A DNA stretch of 64,000 nt. Source: Thuidium tamariscinum. Taxonomy: Eukaryota; Streptophyta; Bryopsida; Hypnales; Thuidiaceae. A program made the translations under genes and the position numbers. A model generated the notes under the pieces. That model saw only the letters and a program-made list of their open reading frames with translations, was not told the origin of the DNA and ran no database searches. The DNA is taken from NCBI GenBank assembly GCA_947034885.2, contig OX344755.2:28341052-28405051 (forward strand), in the 5' to 3' direction. This document shows, in pieces, positions 11,652-21,014 of the stretch (position 1 is the first letter of the stretch; each line of letters begins with the position of its first letter).

Positions 11652-13999
11652 AGGGATGTAAGCTTAGGGCTTTAGATGCTCACATACACCAGGAGTAGGT
11701 GATTGCCATCTGTTGTTGAGGAAGACTTTAATAAACAAGGTTTGTTTTTGACTTCCATGAATGGTACAACATCTTTGCTAAATCGGAGTATTGGACATCA
11801 AATGCAATATGAATGTTTAAATGTGCGCCTAAGGGATTGTAGGTTGGAATGGGAATCGAAGAAACCCTCAACCCCTAAAGTTCCATGACTATGTATTCTC
11901 CAAAAACGCTCGAAAACTACCATTTCTAGTGCAACTACCCATTTCCTTGATAAAAACATTTTTTGATACATGTAACCATAGGATCTTGTAGTATAATGTC
12001 TACAAAACATGTGGTAAAAATTTCAGAAAATTCCACCATGTGGATCAAAAGATATAAGCATTCAAATTCCCCTAAACCATTTTTTCAGTCCTACAAAGAA
12101 TTGGGCAGCTACACTTCACAAGCTCACTTCTCAAGGAAAAAATGTTGAAAATGGTGGTGCCTCTTTAAAATCAGTTTCCTAAACAAGATGGAGATATGCT
12201 CAAAAAATTTCATGTCATTTGGAATTGTACAACATATAGGAAAAAAATAGTAAGTAAAAAGAAATTGAGAATGATTCATAATACTAAATTGTTAAGAATT
12301 TAATAATAGAATTAGAAAATGACAATCCCAATGGTTTTAATGTTGTAATTATCAATCTACATTCTAGGGTTTTATTTTTGTACAAAAATATTGAAATTTG
12401 AGTGAAATAAACAACTTCAAAGTTTCTTTGGTAGTGGAGAATCCATTACTGCCCGCAAACAAAAAAACCTCATAACTTTTGACGCTTTGATTGAAATGGA
12501 ATGATTCAAAGCTTTCCACTTATATATAAATGTAGAAAACCAGTTTAAAATTTTTATTTTTTAAAAAAGTGATTTTTTCTGATGTGCCCGAAGTCCCGAA
12601 GACCCGAACTGCCCACTTACCAAAAAAAGCAACATATTAGGCCATAAGTTTTGAGTCATATTTCCAAATGTCATGAAATTTGATACACATGAAGATATTC
12701 CTCGCCCCCACCTTCTATTAAAATTTCAGCCCAAAATATTCAAATTTCTAATCACATGTACCTGCCCAAAATTTCTATACAGCCCCTAAACACATGTTGG
12801 TCCTTTAGGGGTTAAAATGTATAAATATTTGCCTAAAACCTAAGGGGTTGTAGGTTCACAAATCCTAATTCAATATCAATATTGAAATGTTTAAATGTGT
12901 GGTTAAGGGGTTGTAGGTTCATGAATGGGAACCTAAAGAAACATAGAAATGTTTAACCCCTGAACGCCCAAACTGCGTTTTTTAGCAGCATAGCAATTTT
13001 GGGCAGCTCACTACGAATGGAGTTTTTATTTTTTTCCTTTGAAATTCTCATACAACGTGTGTTCAAGGAGTAGCTTTAAGGCCCAACAATTTTCATATCT
13101 TTTGACAACATGAATAAAAAGTTATTGCATGATATGTGATTTCTTTTGCTCGGCGGGCAACTCGGGCAGCTGAAAACTTCTTCAAAAATCACTTTTTCTA
13201 GAATTTGAAATTTGAAATTCATTCTTTAGATTTTTATCTACTTGGAAAGCTTTTAATTATTTCATTTTGATTTGTGAAATGAAAGTTATGGGAGTTTTAG
13301 TTTGAAGGTAGTTTGTGGGAAGTTATGGAATCTCTACTCCAAAATAAACTTTGAAGTCCATTATTTTACTCAATTTTTAATATTTTTGAAAAAAAATAAA
13401 CACATTAGGTGAAGATTGTCTATTACAACATTACAACCATTGGGATTGGAAATTTTCAATTTCAAAAATTAATTATTACTATTTTAATATTTTGATTCAT
13501 TTTCTACCTCTTTCTACTTACTAATTGTTTTCTACATGTTGCAGAACTCCAAATGATTTGAAATTTTTTAGGCATGTAGCTTACTTGACTAAAAGAATGA
13601 ATCAAAAGAGTAACAACCATTTTGGACTTTTTTTCATACAAAAGTGAACTACTGAAGTGCAGCTGCCCGGATTTTCGCAGGGCCAAAAAAAGCATTTTTG
13701 ACAATGCAAACACTATTATCTTGCAATCTATACGGTGGAAATTTCTGAATTTTTTGTCACATATTCTCAAACTACTTTACTATAAGATCCTACGGTTACA
13801 TTTGTGTTAAAATGTTTTTAAAAAAAGATTTTGCTGTTGTACTAGAAGTGGCAGTTTTGAAGTGTTTTTGGCAAAACATAGTCAAATACATTTAGGGGTT
13901 CAATATTCCCTTAGGACGTTGTAGGTACACGAACCTGAATCCCAATAAATATGTGAATGTTAAAGAACACTATAAACCCCCCTAAGGCCCGAGGTCGAG
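11652..13999. other. Gene-free DNA between transposase gene and inner terminus (left copy), two inverted AT modules
   Basis: Holds one AT module in reverse orientation (about 11868-12815) and one in forward orientation (about 12955-13905), together an imperfect inverted repeat. No gene is seen. Confidence 0.6.
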
Positions 14000-14355
14000 G
14001 GTTGAAAAATAAAAAGGGGTCCGTCTAAAGCCGTCCGCCGTCCGCCCATTCCCCCACTCCGTCCGCCAATGGACCGCCCGTCCGCCAACGCACCGCCCGT
14101 CCGCCAAAGAACCGCCCGTCCGCCCATTCCGCCGTCCCGTCCGCCACTCCGTCCTCCTGTCCGCCATCGCGTCCGCCTATCGGTCCTCCCGTCCGCCCAT
14201 TACTCACCGTCCGACAGCCCGTCCGCCGGGAAAAACGCCGTCCGCCACGGTAATTTGGCCGTCCGCACGTCCGTTGCGGCCCGCTGCGTCTGGACGTCCG
14301 GACGTCCGGATTTTGGGCGTAATTTTCCAAAAGACGTAGAGTCCGCACAACCCTG
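14000..14355. repeat. Subterminal GTCCGCC minisatellite and inner hAT terminus (left copy)
   Basis: Many GTCCGCC(A/C) units in a run ending in the terminus GTCCGCACAACCCTG at 14341-14355. Clustered short subterminal repeats are the usual transposase-binding region of hAT elements. Compared with 18326-18665 this end has one extra 19-bp unit and an extra GGACGTCC. Confidence 0.75.
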
Positions 14356-14363
14356 CTTACAGC
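14356..14363 (-). repeat. Displaced partner of the 8-bp target-site duplication
   Basis: CTTACAGC follows the left-arm terminus CAACCCTG. Flipping the spacer would place its complement GCTGTAAG directly before the right copy's CAGGGTTG, giving that copy a perfect 8-bp duplication with 41701-41708. The octamer now before the right copy (GTTTGGAT, 18318-18325) would then flank the left copy. Its partner is predicted beyond the left edge of the window. Confidence 0.65.
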
Positions 14364-14385
14364 TTTAGAAACGAACCGGAATCAT

Positions 14386-14994
14386 TCAATGCCAGTATCC
14401 CGCGCCTACCCTTTTCCAATAACAGAAAAAGGAAGCCAACAAATTCCGATCAGCAACCAAGAAATTGCATGGGTTCCTTCCTAATTCAAACGTCTCAATT
14501 GTACTTGCCGCCTTTGTCCCTCCCGCCAAGAAATTATCATCATTCAACCTATATTCCAACTCCTTTCGGAGGGTGAGCGTTCTCTCATTTTCTTTAACAC
14601 ATTCTTGAGGTCTCTTGCTGTTCTTCCGTTTGCGCGCGGCGTGTTCTGCGAACGTTAGGTGTTGTTTGCATTTCGAAGGTTGTTTGTAGTACGTCGTAGA
14701 GTTCCGCGGTATCGAAGGCTGTGGTGGAAAGCTTCGGTGACTTGGGTATGGCATACACTTTCTTGTAGTCTCCGCAGGGTTTTCTGAATTCGCTCTGAAC
14801 ATTTCTGTTGTCGGATACTGGAGTCTGTCAGCAGTCCTCATCGACAGATGTATTTGCTTGTTGATTGTATATGCTAGTTTCATGAACCCCAGTGGTGCAA
14901 ATTGCGATACATTGTTGTGTGCTACAATTGTGCTTTCGATGATCTCAAGGAATGCAAGAGGACTCCTATTTTCGCGCCGCAGAACCCGGAACAT
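14386..14994 (-). CDS. Hypothetical open frame in the spacer, 202 aa
   Basis: An ATG-started frame on the minus strand between the left-arm terminus and the quasi-palindrome cluster. It is basic, Asn/Thr-rich, with no motif I recognise. It could be a gene remnant in the promoter region of the divergent DUF7869-like gene, or chance. Its length in fairly AT-neutral DNA is the only support. Confidence 0.2.
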   Translation of the reverse strand: MFRVLRRENRSPLAFLEIIESTIVAHNNVSQFAPLGFMKLAYTINKQIHLSMRTADRLQYPTTEMFRANSENPAETTRKCMPYPSHRSFPPQPSIPRNSTTYYKQPSKCKQHLTFAEHAARKRKNSKRPQECVKENERTLTLRKELEYRLNDDNFLAGGTKAASTIETFELGRNPCNFLVADRNLLASFFCYWKRVGAGYWH

Positions 14995-15040
14995 AGAAGT
15001 GTTCGATTGTACAGAATAACTTCCGTGAAATCCGGAGCTG

Positions 15041-15695
15041 TTTAGCTCGACTCGACCTAAATGTAACCGATTGTCACGCCCAAGTTCATGTTGGGGACCC
15101 TTTTAGCTCGACTCGACCTAAATGTAGCCGATTGTCACGTCCAAGTTCATGTTGGGACCCTTTTAGCTCGACTCGACCTAAATAAACCACTCATTAAGAA
15201 TATATCTTATATTACTACTGTTTAGGTCGACTCGACCTAAACTAGATATCAGATGAAATCCAGAAATTATCACCATCTATGATGAAGTACACCATGATTT
15301 TTCATGTTATAAAAATTAATTACAATGAATAGAGACTGAACAGTTTTGGTCGAATCGACCTAAATGGTGAATATATCACAATGTCCGCTTCACTGTTTTG
15401 TATTATTGAAATGAACAGAATGTTACTTTATATACGGTGATTATCTTTACTCAATACAAGAACAGTCATGTGATGACTATATAATAATGCCTTATCCTTA
15501 GATTTGATCTTTTTAGGTCGACTCGACCTAATTTACATTCTACAGTTACTCTGATTAGAAACTATGTTATGTTTGTCTTCCGAGATACAATTGTTGTTTC
15601 TATTGACAATTCATTTAATATCCACTTGCTACTGTCTTGGAAAGATACTTCAGATTCTAGCGTACGATGGATGTTTTAGGTCGAGTCGACCTAAA
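15041..15695. promoter_or_regulatory. Seven quasi-palindromes TTTAGGTCGA-N-TCGACCTAAA upstream of the DUF7869-like gene
   Basis: Copies start at 15041, 15102, 15162, 15221, 15344, 15512 and 15675, each 21 bp. The first three have CTCGA for GTCGA in the left arm; the fifth and sixth have one other change. Copies 2 and 3 also share about 40 bp of flank (GTCACG, CAAGTTCATGTTGGG). Such a cluster is what a dimeric DNA-binding protein would use. It is located in the promoter region of the spacer gene and absent from the neighbouring elements. Confidence 0.75.
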
Positions 15696-15905
15696 TGGTA
15701 CATAGAAGAAGACTTTCTTCTGTGTTTCTATTACCTTCCAATTGTAGCTAATTTGAGAGTCTGATTGTTTGATTCAGATATCATGTCTTCCTCGATCATT
15801 CCAGGGGGTTCTATGGACTCTTCAGACGACGAGTTTCAGGTTCTTGAGGGAATGAATATCGGCATTCCTGAGTGCGAAGGGCTGCCGCGCTGACTTTGGA
15901 ATACA

Positions 15906-18473
15906 ATGTGTGTTACGCTCTACAACATTCAGGGAACGCTCGTTGGGGAGGGAACTTGTCATAGCGTATCCTCAGACCTTGTCTTGGGTGCAAATGGTCC
16001 TCTTGGAGACACACATGTTGCAATTCACATCTCAAAGACGCACTCTGAGGAAGACATCCCCCGGGAGCGGGTCTATTCATTGATGGCCTGGCCAATTGAT
16101 TACGTGCACTGTCGAGGGGCTAGTCTTCGCGACCACGAAGCTCGGGATAATTTCAACCGCCTCCAAGCAAGTATTTTGAATCCTCCATCACTTACATCTT
16201 CTCGACCTTACACAAGTGTTGTTCGAAATCCTCCACGTGAAGTTGGATTGAGGGCGAAGGAACTTCTCACACAGGAGTCCATCAACGTTGTCTCCAGCAA
16301 AATCTGCTGCGCCAAAAATTGCATTCAGTCGTTTCCGAGGGAGAAGATAAAATCATTTCGGGAACGCATGTACCAGCGTTCGACGTTCAAGTTTAGGGCC
16401 CATATGAAGACGGAAGTTCATAGGTCCGTGCACCGTGATCCAAGTGGGAGGAAGATGGTTGTCGTGGAGGGGATCAGTGTGTGCATGCGGGCGTGGATGC
16501 TCATTTCTGGAGTCCCAGAGGCTACATTCTACCGCTACCAAAGATATGCAAACAACAATCGAGAAGCAAGGGACCATGGCAACTTCGGTTTGTTGAAGCC
16601 AAGGCAACACACTGAACAGGTAGCCGCTACGCTAAAGTGCATCCTTGAAAACGAGGCAGACCACATGCCACATAAAACACGGAGTATGAAGTCTGGAGAG
16701 AAGGTGGTCTCTATGATTTTGCCATCAACTTTTCAATGGAAGGGGCAGATGAAAACAATCAATGAAACAAACGCTGCCTTCGGCTTGAGAGATATCTCGC
16801 TCTCCAATCTGAGTAAAATAAGGTCCAAGAAATTCTCTGAATTTGAAGTGAAAAAGCCAGGGGACAATTTTGCTAGATGTGCCACTTGTGATCAGTTGCA
16901 GGAGTTGAGGAAGAGCGCTTTGGCTGGATCTGTCAGCGCATTGAAGTGGTCACGTAGGTTGGACAAACATCTGGCTATCGCATGTGCCCACAGAGAGTAC
17001 TACTACGCCAATCGATACCGCTCTTTCAATTCTCCGCATGAGTGCCTCACGATCATGCACGACAAGCTGGATCATGCCAAGACGGCTTGCCCAGCATTCT
17101 CACACAAGAGTAAGGATACCGATGGCTTGGTGAAGTTGCCAATTTTTGTCACGGGCATGATTGCCCACGGACATGGTGACGTCCGGTATGCCCATTATGG
17201 CTTGGATATCTTCCCCCATGATTCAAACTACACTATCGGCTCCATGGCGAGGTTATTACGAGATTTGGAGGAACCGCCAAAGTCTTCTTCAAGAATGTTG
17301 TTTGTGGGGTCAGGGTCCACCAACTTATTTCAAAGGGTTTTGAAGGGTGCAGAAATGTGTGAAGCATCACTACCGCCGCCACCACAAACCTTTGTTTTTG
17401 GAACACTATTGCCTCCGATTCTTAATGTGCAGATGGACAATGCCACAGGTGACAACAAGAATCGGTATGTTTTTTGTTTCTGGTCTCTTCTTGTCGCCAA
17501 CAAGATTTTTCGAGAAGTTTACGTGAACTTCATGATTGTTGGGCACACACACGATGACATCCATGCGTTGTTTGGGAGATGGAGTATGCTATTGAAGAAG
17601 GAGAATTTCCCAACAGTTCCAGCACTCATGAAATCGTTCATGGACGTGGAATCTATTCCAACTATTCCCCACCTCATTGAGGAGGTGCCGGACTTCAAGG
17701 GATTTATAGCAGCTTCATTTGTTAATGGTGATGAGATCCTTGTTGGACATACAAAGCCACAACAAGTGAAGTTCTACTTGGATTCAAATGGAGTTCCAGT
17801 CATGAAGTACAAATTGCTTTGTACTGATCTTGAATGGTTAGGGGAGGATGGTAGAGGTATCAAGTTGTGGAAGAAAGATTCTGAGGGATGTAGTCTGTGG
17901 CCTCATGGAGTGCCATTGCCTGTTTCCCCCAAACCAATGAGAGGATTGAGAGACATTGAAAAAGGCATTGGAGGCTTTGTGAAGTATTGGGAGAACTTGT
18001 GTAATGCAGATGTCACAGGAGAGTGTCGAAGGCGTTACGAGCATGTGGTACACTATTGGCGTGATGTGAAGAATGCTTTGCAAGAACCACTACTTCCATG
18101 CATGGTTTTGAAGGACGGTTTCTGGCCAAGTACTAGAGTTGAAGCCACTGAAGCCGATCAATTAGGAGAAGATGGGGATGAACTTGAGGAGTTTGGGGAG
18201 GACGATGCTTATGTTGGGCCTTTGCGTGGTCGTCCGCAACCATCTTTTAGGGTTGGTCGTGATCTCTTTGAAGGTTATTTTGTAGCAGTTCGTCCAGCAG
18301 ATGGTGATACACGGCCAGTTTGGATCAGGGTTGTGCGGACTCTACGTCTTTTGGGAAATTACGCCCAAAATCCGGACGTCCGGACGCAGCGGGCCGCAAC
18401 GGACGTGCGGACGGCCAAATTACCGTGGCGGACGGCGTTTTTCCCAGCGGACGGGCTGTCGGACGGCGAGTAA
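15906..18473 (+). CDS. DUF7869-like transposase-related protein, 3' end truncated by the giant hAT
   Basis: The open frame encodes 855 aa, but only residues 1-806 come from the original gene. Codon 807 spans the hAT terminus at 18326, and the last ~49 residues are translated GTCCG minisatellite. Residues about 383-396 (HDKLDHAKTACP), about 509 (MDNATGDNKNRYV) and about 545-560 (VGHTHDDIHALFGRW) match the pattern of DUF7869-type proteins, which resemble DDE/RNase-H transposases. A CATCDQL cysteine pair lies near residue 321. An upstream ATG at 15782 opens a 36-codon frame ending at TGA, which may be a shifted 5' part of the same gene. Seven quasi-palindromes lie 0.2-0.9 kb upstream. The rest of the gene is predicted beyond the left copy, outside the window, if the spacer has been flipped. 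Confidence 0.65.
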   Translation: MCVTLYNIQGTLVGEGTCHSVSSDLVLGANGPLGDTHVAIHISKTHSEEDIPRERVYSLMAWPIDYVHCRGASLRDHEARDNFNRLQASILNPPSLTSSRPYTSVVRNPPREVGLRAKELLTQESINVVSSKICCAKNCIQSFPREKIKSFRERMYQRSTFKFRAHMKTEVHRSVHRDPSGRKMVVVEGISVCMRAWMLISGVPEATFYRYQRYANNNREARDHGNFGLLKPRQHTEQVAATLKCILENEADHMPHKTRSMKSGEKVVSMILPSTFQWKGQMKTINETNAAFGLRDISLSNLSKIRSKKFSEFEVKKPGDNFARCATCDQLQELRKSALAGSVSALKWSRRLDKHLAIACAHREYYYANRYRSFNSPHECLTIMHDKLDHAKTACPAFSHKSKDTDGLVKLPIFVTGMIAHGHGDVRYAHYGLDIFPHDSNYTIGSMARLLRDLEEPPKSSSRMLFVGSGSTNLFQRVLKGAEMCEASLPPPPQTFVFGTLLPPILNVQMDNATGDNKNRYVFCFWSLLVANKIFREVYVNFMIVGHTHDDIHALFGRWSMLLKKENFPTVPALMKSFMDVESIPTIPHLIEEVPDFKGFIAASFVNGDEILVGHTKPQQVKFYLDSNGVPVMKYKLLCTDLEWLGEDGRGIKLWKKDSEGCSLWPHGVPLPVSPKPMRGLRDIEKGIGGFVKYWENLCNADVTGECRRRYEHVVHYWRDVKNALQEPLLPCMVLKDGFWPSTRVEATEADQLGEDGDELEEFGEDDAYVGPLRGRPQPSFRVGRDLFEGYFVAVRPADGDTRPVWIRVVRTLRLLGNYAQNPDVRTQRAATDVRTAKLPWRTAFFPADGLSDGE

Positions 18474-18665
18474 TGGGCGGACGGGAGGACCGACAGGCGG
18501 ACGCGATGGCGGACAGGAGGACGGAGTGGCGGACGGGACGGCGGAATGGGCGGACGGGCGGTGCGTTGGCGGATGGGACGGCGGACGGGCGGTCCATTGG
18601 CGGACGGAGTGGGGGAATGGGCGGACGGCGGACGGCTTTAGACGGACCCCTTTTTATTTTTCAAC
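18326..18665. repeat. Subterminal GTCCGCC minisatellite and inner hAT terminus (right copy)
   Basis: Begins CAGGGTTGTGCGGAC directly after the interrupted DUF7869-like gene, and continues as CGGACGG-type repeats. It is the reverse complement of the left-arm end except for two unit-length indels, an 8-bp difference and several substitutions. Confidence 0.75.
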
Positions 18666-21014
18666 CCTCGACCTCGGGCCTTAGGGGGGTTTATAGTGTT
18701 CTTTAACATTCACATATTTATTGGGATTCAGGTTCGTGTACCTACAACGTCCTAAGGGAATATTGAACCCCTAAATGTATTTGACTATGTTTTGCCAAAA
18801 ACACTTCAAAACTGCCACTTCTAGTACAACAGCAAAATCTTTTTTTAAAAACATTTTAACACAAATGTAACCGTAGGATCTTATAGTAAAGTAGTTTGAG
18901 AATATGTGACAAAAAATTCAGAAATTTCCACCGTATAGATTGCAAGATAATAGTGTTTGCATTGTCAAAAATGCTTTTTTTGGCCCTGCGAAAATCCGGG
19001 CAGCTGCACTTCAGTAGTTCACTTTTGTATGAAAAAAAGTCCAAAATGGTTGTTACTCTTTTGATTCATTCTTTTAGTCAAGTAAGCTACATGCCTAAAA
19101 AATTTCAAATCATTTGGAGTTCTGCAACATGTAGAAAACAATTAGTAAGTAGAAAGAGGTAGAAAATGAATCAAAATATTAAAATAGTAATAATTAATTT
19201 TTGAAATTGAAAATTTCCAATCCCAATGGTTGTAATGTTGTAATAGACAATCTTCACCTAATGTGTTTATTTTTTTTCAAAAATATTAAAAATTGAGTAA
19301 AATAATGGACTTCAAAGTTTATTTTGGAGTAGAGATTCCATAACTTCCCACAAACTACCTTCAAACTAAAACTCCCATAACTTTCATTTCACAAATCAAA
19401 ATGAAATAATTAAAAGCTTTCCAAGTAGATAAAAATCTAAAGAATGAATTTCAAATTTCAAATTCTAGAAAAAGTGATTTTTGAAGAAGTTTTCAGCTGC
19501 CCGAGTTGCCCGCCGAGCAAAAGAAATCACATATCATGCAATAACTTTTTATTCATGTTGTCAAAAGATATGAAAATTGTTGGGCCTTAAAGCTACTCCT
19601 TGAACACACGTTGTATGAGAATTTCAAAGGAAAAAAATAAAAACTCCATTCGTAGTGAGCTGCCCAAAATTGCTATGCTGCTAAAAAACGCAGTTTGGGC
19701 GTTCAGGGGTTAAACATTTCTATGTTTCTTTAGGTTCCCATTCATGAACCTACAACCCCTTAACCACACATTTAAACATTTCAATATTGATATTGAATTA
19801 GGATTTGTGAACCTACAACCCCTTAGGTTTTAGGCAAATATTTATACATTTTAACCCCTAAAGGACCAACATGTGTTTAGGGGCTGTATAGAAATTTTGG
19901 GCAGGTACATGTGATTAGAAATTTGAATATTTTGGGCTGAAATTTTAATAGAAGGTGGGGGCGAGGAATATCTTCATGTGTATCAAATTTCATGACATTT
20001 GGAAATATGACTCAAAACTTATGGCCTAATATGTTGCTTTTTTTGGTAAGTGGGCAGTTCGGGTCTTCGGGACTTCGGGCACATCAGAAAAAATCACTTT
20101 TTTAAAAAATAAAAATTTTAAACTGGTTTTCTACATTTATATATAAGTGGAAAGCTTTGAATCATTCCATTTCAATCAAAGCGTCAAAAGTTATGAGGTT
20201 TTTTTGTTTGCGGGCAGTAATGGATTCTCCACTACCAAAGAAACTTTGAAGTTGTTTATTTCACTCAAATTTCAATATTTTTGTACAAAAATAAAACCCT
20301 AGAATGTAGATTGATAATTACAACATTAAAACCATTGGGATTGTCATTTTCTAATTCTATTATTAAATTCTTAACAATTTAGTATTATGAATCATTCTCA
20401 ATTTCTTTTTACTTACTATTTTTTTCCTATATGTTGTACAATTCCAAATGACATGAAATTTTTTGAGCATATCTCCATCTTGTTTAGGAAACTGATTTTA
20501 AAGAGGCACCACCATTTTCAACATTTTTTCCTTGAGAAGTGAGCTTGTGAAGTGTAGCTGCCCAATTCTTTGTAGGACTGAAAAAATGGTTTAGGGGAAT
20601 TTGAATGCTTATATCTTTTGATCCACATGGTGGAATTTTCTGAAATTTTTACCACATGTTTTGTAGACATTATACTACAAGATCCTATGGTTACATGTAT
20701 CAAAAAATGTTTTTATCAAGGAAATGGGTAGTTGCACTAGAAATGGTAGTTTTCGAGCGTTTTTGGAGAATACATAGTCATGGAACTTTAGGGGTTGAGG
20801 GTTTCTTCGATTCCCATTCCAACCTACAATCCCTTAGGCGCACATTTAAACATTCATATTGCATTTGATGTCCAATACTCCGATTTAGCAAAGATGTTGT
20901 ACCATTCATGGAAGTCAAAAACAAACCTTGTTTATTAAAGTCTTCCTCAACAACAGATGGCAATCACCTACTCCTGGTGTATGTGAGCATCTAAAGCCCT
21001 AAGCTTACATCCCT
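18666..21014. other. Gene-free DNA between inner terminus and transposase gene (right copy)
   Basis: Mirror of 11652-13999, with AT modules at about 18761-19711 and 19851-20798. No gene is seen. Confidence 0.6.

Larger units (their letters stand above)
1..14355. mobile_element. Giant hAT-type transposon, left copy, partial (runs off window start)
   Basis: This is the reverse complement of 18326-32665 and ends at 14355 exactly at the hAT terminus CAACCCTG. It carries the same RING gene (3804-6944) and transposase gene (8392-11651), here on the plus strand. Base 1 pairs with base 32665, so the copy must extend to the left of the window, where the Gly-rich and kinase-like cargo seen at 33-38.6 kb would be expected. 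The inner boundary falls precisely on the transposon end, which supports independent insertion of two copies rather than a random segmental duplication. Confidence 0.8.
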
